Source of the DNA: Anaerolineales bacterium
GTDB lineage: Bacteria; Chloroflexota; Anaerolineae; Anaerolineales; Villigracilaceae
Direction of reading: 5' to 3'
DNA length: 43,183 bases
Assembly: GCA_014379595.1 (NCBI GenBank)
Contig: JACMLM010000036.1
Coordinates: 1-43,183, forward strand
The translations under genes were made by a program, and so were the position numbers. Position 1 is the first letter of the stretch. Each line of letters opens with the position of its first letter. Below, in pieces: positions 41,544-43,183 of the stretch. The notes under the pieces are model-generated. The model had not been told where the DNA came from. It did not search any database and was given only the letters and a program-made list of their open reading frames with translations.

Positions 41544-43183
41544 ATGAAGCGATTATTTAATATCTTTATGCTACTGACCCTTCTTTTGGCTGGGACACCA
41601 TCTCTGGCTGTTCACGCAGCCGGCAATACATCTGCATTGCCTATCAGTAAGTTGCTTAACACAAATGGCACGTTAAACTTAACTACTGGTTACAGTGGGG
41701 CTGTGGATGTAGACAATTACAGCGTGCACCTCGACCCGGAGCACGGGCCAGTTTTTAGCCCGTTGATGACCATCAACGCCTGGAGCAGTTTGGGCAGCGG
41801 ACTGAACAACATCGTCTACGCCATCGCCATCAACGGATCGAATGTTTATATGGGCGGGCAGTTTACCGATGCGGGCGGCAATACTAATGCCGACCGTATT
41901 GCTGTATGGGATGGTTCAAGCTGGTCGGCACTCGGTAGCGGCATCAGCAACGGTCAGGTGAACGCTTTGGCCTTCAATGGGTCGGTTCTATATGTGGGAG
42001 GGAGCTTCACTAACGCGGGTGGAGTTTCTGGCGCAAACTATATTGCTCAATGGGATGGCTCATCGTGGTCAACCCTGGGCGATGGTGTGGGCAACGCGGT
42101 AAACGCCATCGGTGTTAGCGGGCTAAACATCTACATTGCCGGGAACTTTGTAAATGCAGGCGTTGATGTCAATGCCGATTATATTGCCAAGCTCGATGGC
42201 GGTACCTGGTCGGCATTGGGTGCCACGCCCCTCACCGGCCCTGTCAATACCATTGTGGTTGCTGGCGCATCCATCTACGCCGGTGGAGATTTCATCAATG
42301 TGGGCGGGAATCCCGACATTGACAGAATAGCGCTATGGGACGGCACATCCTGGTCTCCTTTGGGCAGCGGGCTAGGCGCAACAGCTGCGGTTATCGCCTT
42401 AAGCGGCACGGATGTTTACGTGGGCGGCTTGTTCAATGACGCAGGTGGAGTCTCCAATGCCGATAAGATCGCTAAATGGGATGGGACAGCCTGGTCGGCA
42501 TTGGGAAGCGGGTTGAATAGTTTCGTCAACAACGTTGTCATCAGCGGGTCGAACATTTACGTTGGGGGGAATTTTTTCAACGCGGGCGGCGATGCCAACG
42601 CCGATAAAATCGCTAAATGGGACGGGAGTGCCTGGTCTGCTTTGGGTACTGCACCATTAGACAACACAGTTTCAGCCATCGCCATCAACGAGTTGGATGT
42701 GTACGTAGGCGGCATCTTCAACGATGCGGGCGGCGATTCCAACGGCGACAAGATTGCCCTTTTCCAGCTCGATGCCACTGCACCAACTGTGGCGTCGTTC
42801 ACAGCCACCTCACCCTCGACCAGCCTCAACGTCCCCATTACGGCCTTCACCGCATCCGATAACATCAGTGTGACTGGCTATCAGATCACTCAATCGTCTA
42901 CGCCGCCCACTGCAATTGCCTCAGGTTGGACGGCCTCAGCTCCAACCACTTATACGGTCGCGGACAGTGGTTCATACTTACTTTATCCGTGGGTAAAGGA
43001 TGCGACTGGGAATGTTTCTGCTGTTTATGGCTCTCCCGCCAGTGTCACAGTCGATGCGAGCAAGCCGACGGTGAATTCGTTCTCAGCGCTATCGCCCTCA
43101 ACCAGTCTCGCCATCTCCATCACAGCGTTCACTGCTTCGGACAATGTGGCAGTTACTGGTTATCTGATAACTACATCAAGCAC
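41544..43183 (+). CDS. Secreted repeat protein, beta-propeller-like then Ig-like (3' end outside window)
   Basis: From ATG 41544 (after AGAGGA) the frame is open to the last base, giving at least 546 residues. A signal peptide (MKRLFNIFMLLTLLLAGTPS, cut near AVHA-AG) directs export. From about residue 72 a unit of about 46-50 residues repeats seven times, with the core VYVGGxFxNAGGxxNADxIAxWDG and WSALGSGL, as in secreted Kelch-like or delta-60-type propellers. From about residue 413, Ig-like units begin (DATAPTVASFTATSPSTSLN; the next unit is DASKPTVNSFSALSPSTSLA). It is probably an exported, cell-surface or adhesion protein. The end and full size are unknown. Confidence 0.85.
   Translation, partial: MKRLFNIFMLLTLLLAGTPSLAVHAAGNTSALPISKLLNTNGTLNLTTGYSGAVDVDNYSVHLDPEHGPVFSPLMTINAWSSLGSGLNNIVYAIAINGSNVYMGGQFTDAGGNTNADRIAVWDGSSWSALGSGISNGQVNALAFNGSVLYVGGSFTNAGGVSGANYIAQWDGSSWSTLGDGVGNAVNAIGVSGLNIYIAGNFVNAGVDVNADYIAKLDGGTWSALGATPLTGPVNTIVVAGASIYAGGDFINVGGNPDIDRIALWDGTSWSPLGSGLGATAAVIALSGTDVYVGGLFNDAGGVSNADKIAKWDGTAWSALGSGLNSFVNNVVISGSNIYVGGNFFNAGGDANADKIAKWDGSAWSALGTAPLDNTVSAIAINELDVYVGGIFNDAGGDSNGDKIALFQLDATAPTVASFTATSPSTSLNVPITAFTASDNISVTGYQITQSSTPPTAIASGWTASAPTTYTVADSGSYLLYPWVKDATGNVSAVYGSPASVTVDASKPTVNSFSALSPSTSLAISITAFTASDNVAVTGYLITTSS

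Noticed and set aside
41544-43183. A minus-strand 102-residue frame at 42557-42865
   Set aside because: It is antisense to the repeat protein, whose own frame is continuous from a signal peptide.

Overview
The window reads as a chromosomal stretch of a free-living bacterium, most likely a member of the Chloroflexota (Anaerolineae-like). This is an inference from gene style: a GAF-rich membrane histidine kinase beside a FIST protein, Pro/Thr-rich lipoprotein linkers, many small DUF membrane proteins, single-domain VOC, GNAT and PPOX genes, and moderate base composition. No rRNA, tRNA or CRISPR array was seen, so the placement rests on gene content alone.

Region 1 (about 0.2-12.5 kb) is accessory DNA. 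It opens with a minus-strand IS110-family transposase. Single genes then follow, most on the + strand, many separated by copies of a degenerate intergenic repeat. The repeat typically carries CCCAACAAAGC or GGCTAACACAGCGTG on the left, GTGGGAGTC..CGCG and CTGCTCCCAAGCAGAGTCCACGC inside, and AACGCAAACCGTTnGGC on the right. The next start codon lies only about 15-40 nt after the repeat. This is the layout of an integron gene-cassette array with attC-like sites, but no integrase gene lies in the window. Genes in this part include a lipoprotein, a polytopic membrane protein, two GNATs (one AAC(2')-I-like), a zinc-finger-like protein, a diguanylate cyclase and a VOC remnant. A TetR/membrane-protein pair on the minus strand, driven by a perfect consensus promoter, sits between the two halves of one such repeat.

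Region 2 (12.5-23.5 kb) is dominated by five copies of an MDR-family, quinone-reductase-like dehydrogenase. One is a short fragment, one is frameshifted by an apparent 17-nt deletion, and three are intact. They are interleaved with a sulfotransferase, a membrane protein bracketed by duplicated terminator repeats, an ECF sigma/anti-sigma/membrane-protein operon, two paralogous DUF6326-like membrane proteins, an XRE regulator with its membrane partner, and a DUF2306-like protein. A remnant of an aldo/keto reductase 3' end follows.

Region 3 (23.6-27.1 kb) holds two VOC proteins, a small Cys-rich protein, an APH-like phosphotransferase, a stand-alone AraC domain and a HEAT-like protein.

Region 4 (27.1-41.4 kb) looks like core genome: plsY, membrane proteins, gyrB, a large PDZ/TM/GAF histidine kinase followed closely by a FIST protein, a lipoprotein, and a Fur-family regulator with its own operator heading a cbiM-cbiQ-cbiO cobalt/nickel ECF transporter operon. 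The window ends inside a secreted repeat protein (beta-propeller-like repeats followed by Ig-like repeats) whose reading frame is open to the last base.
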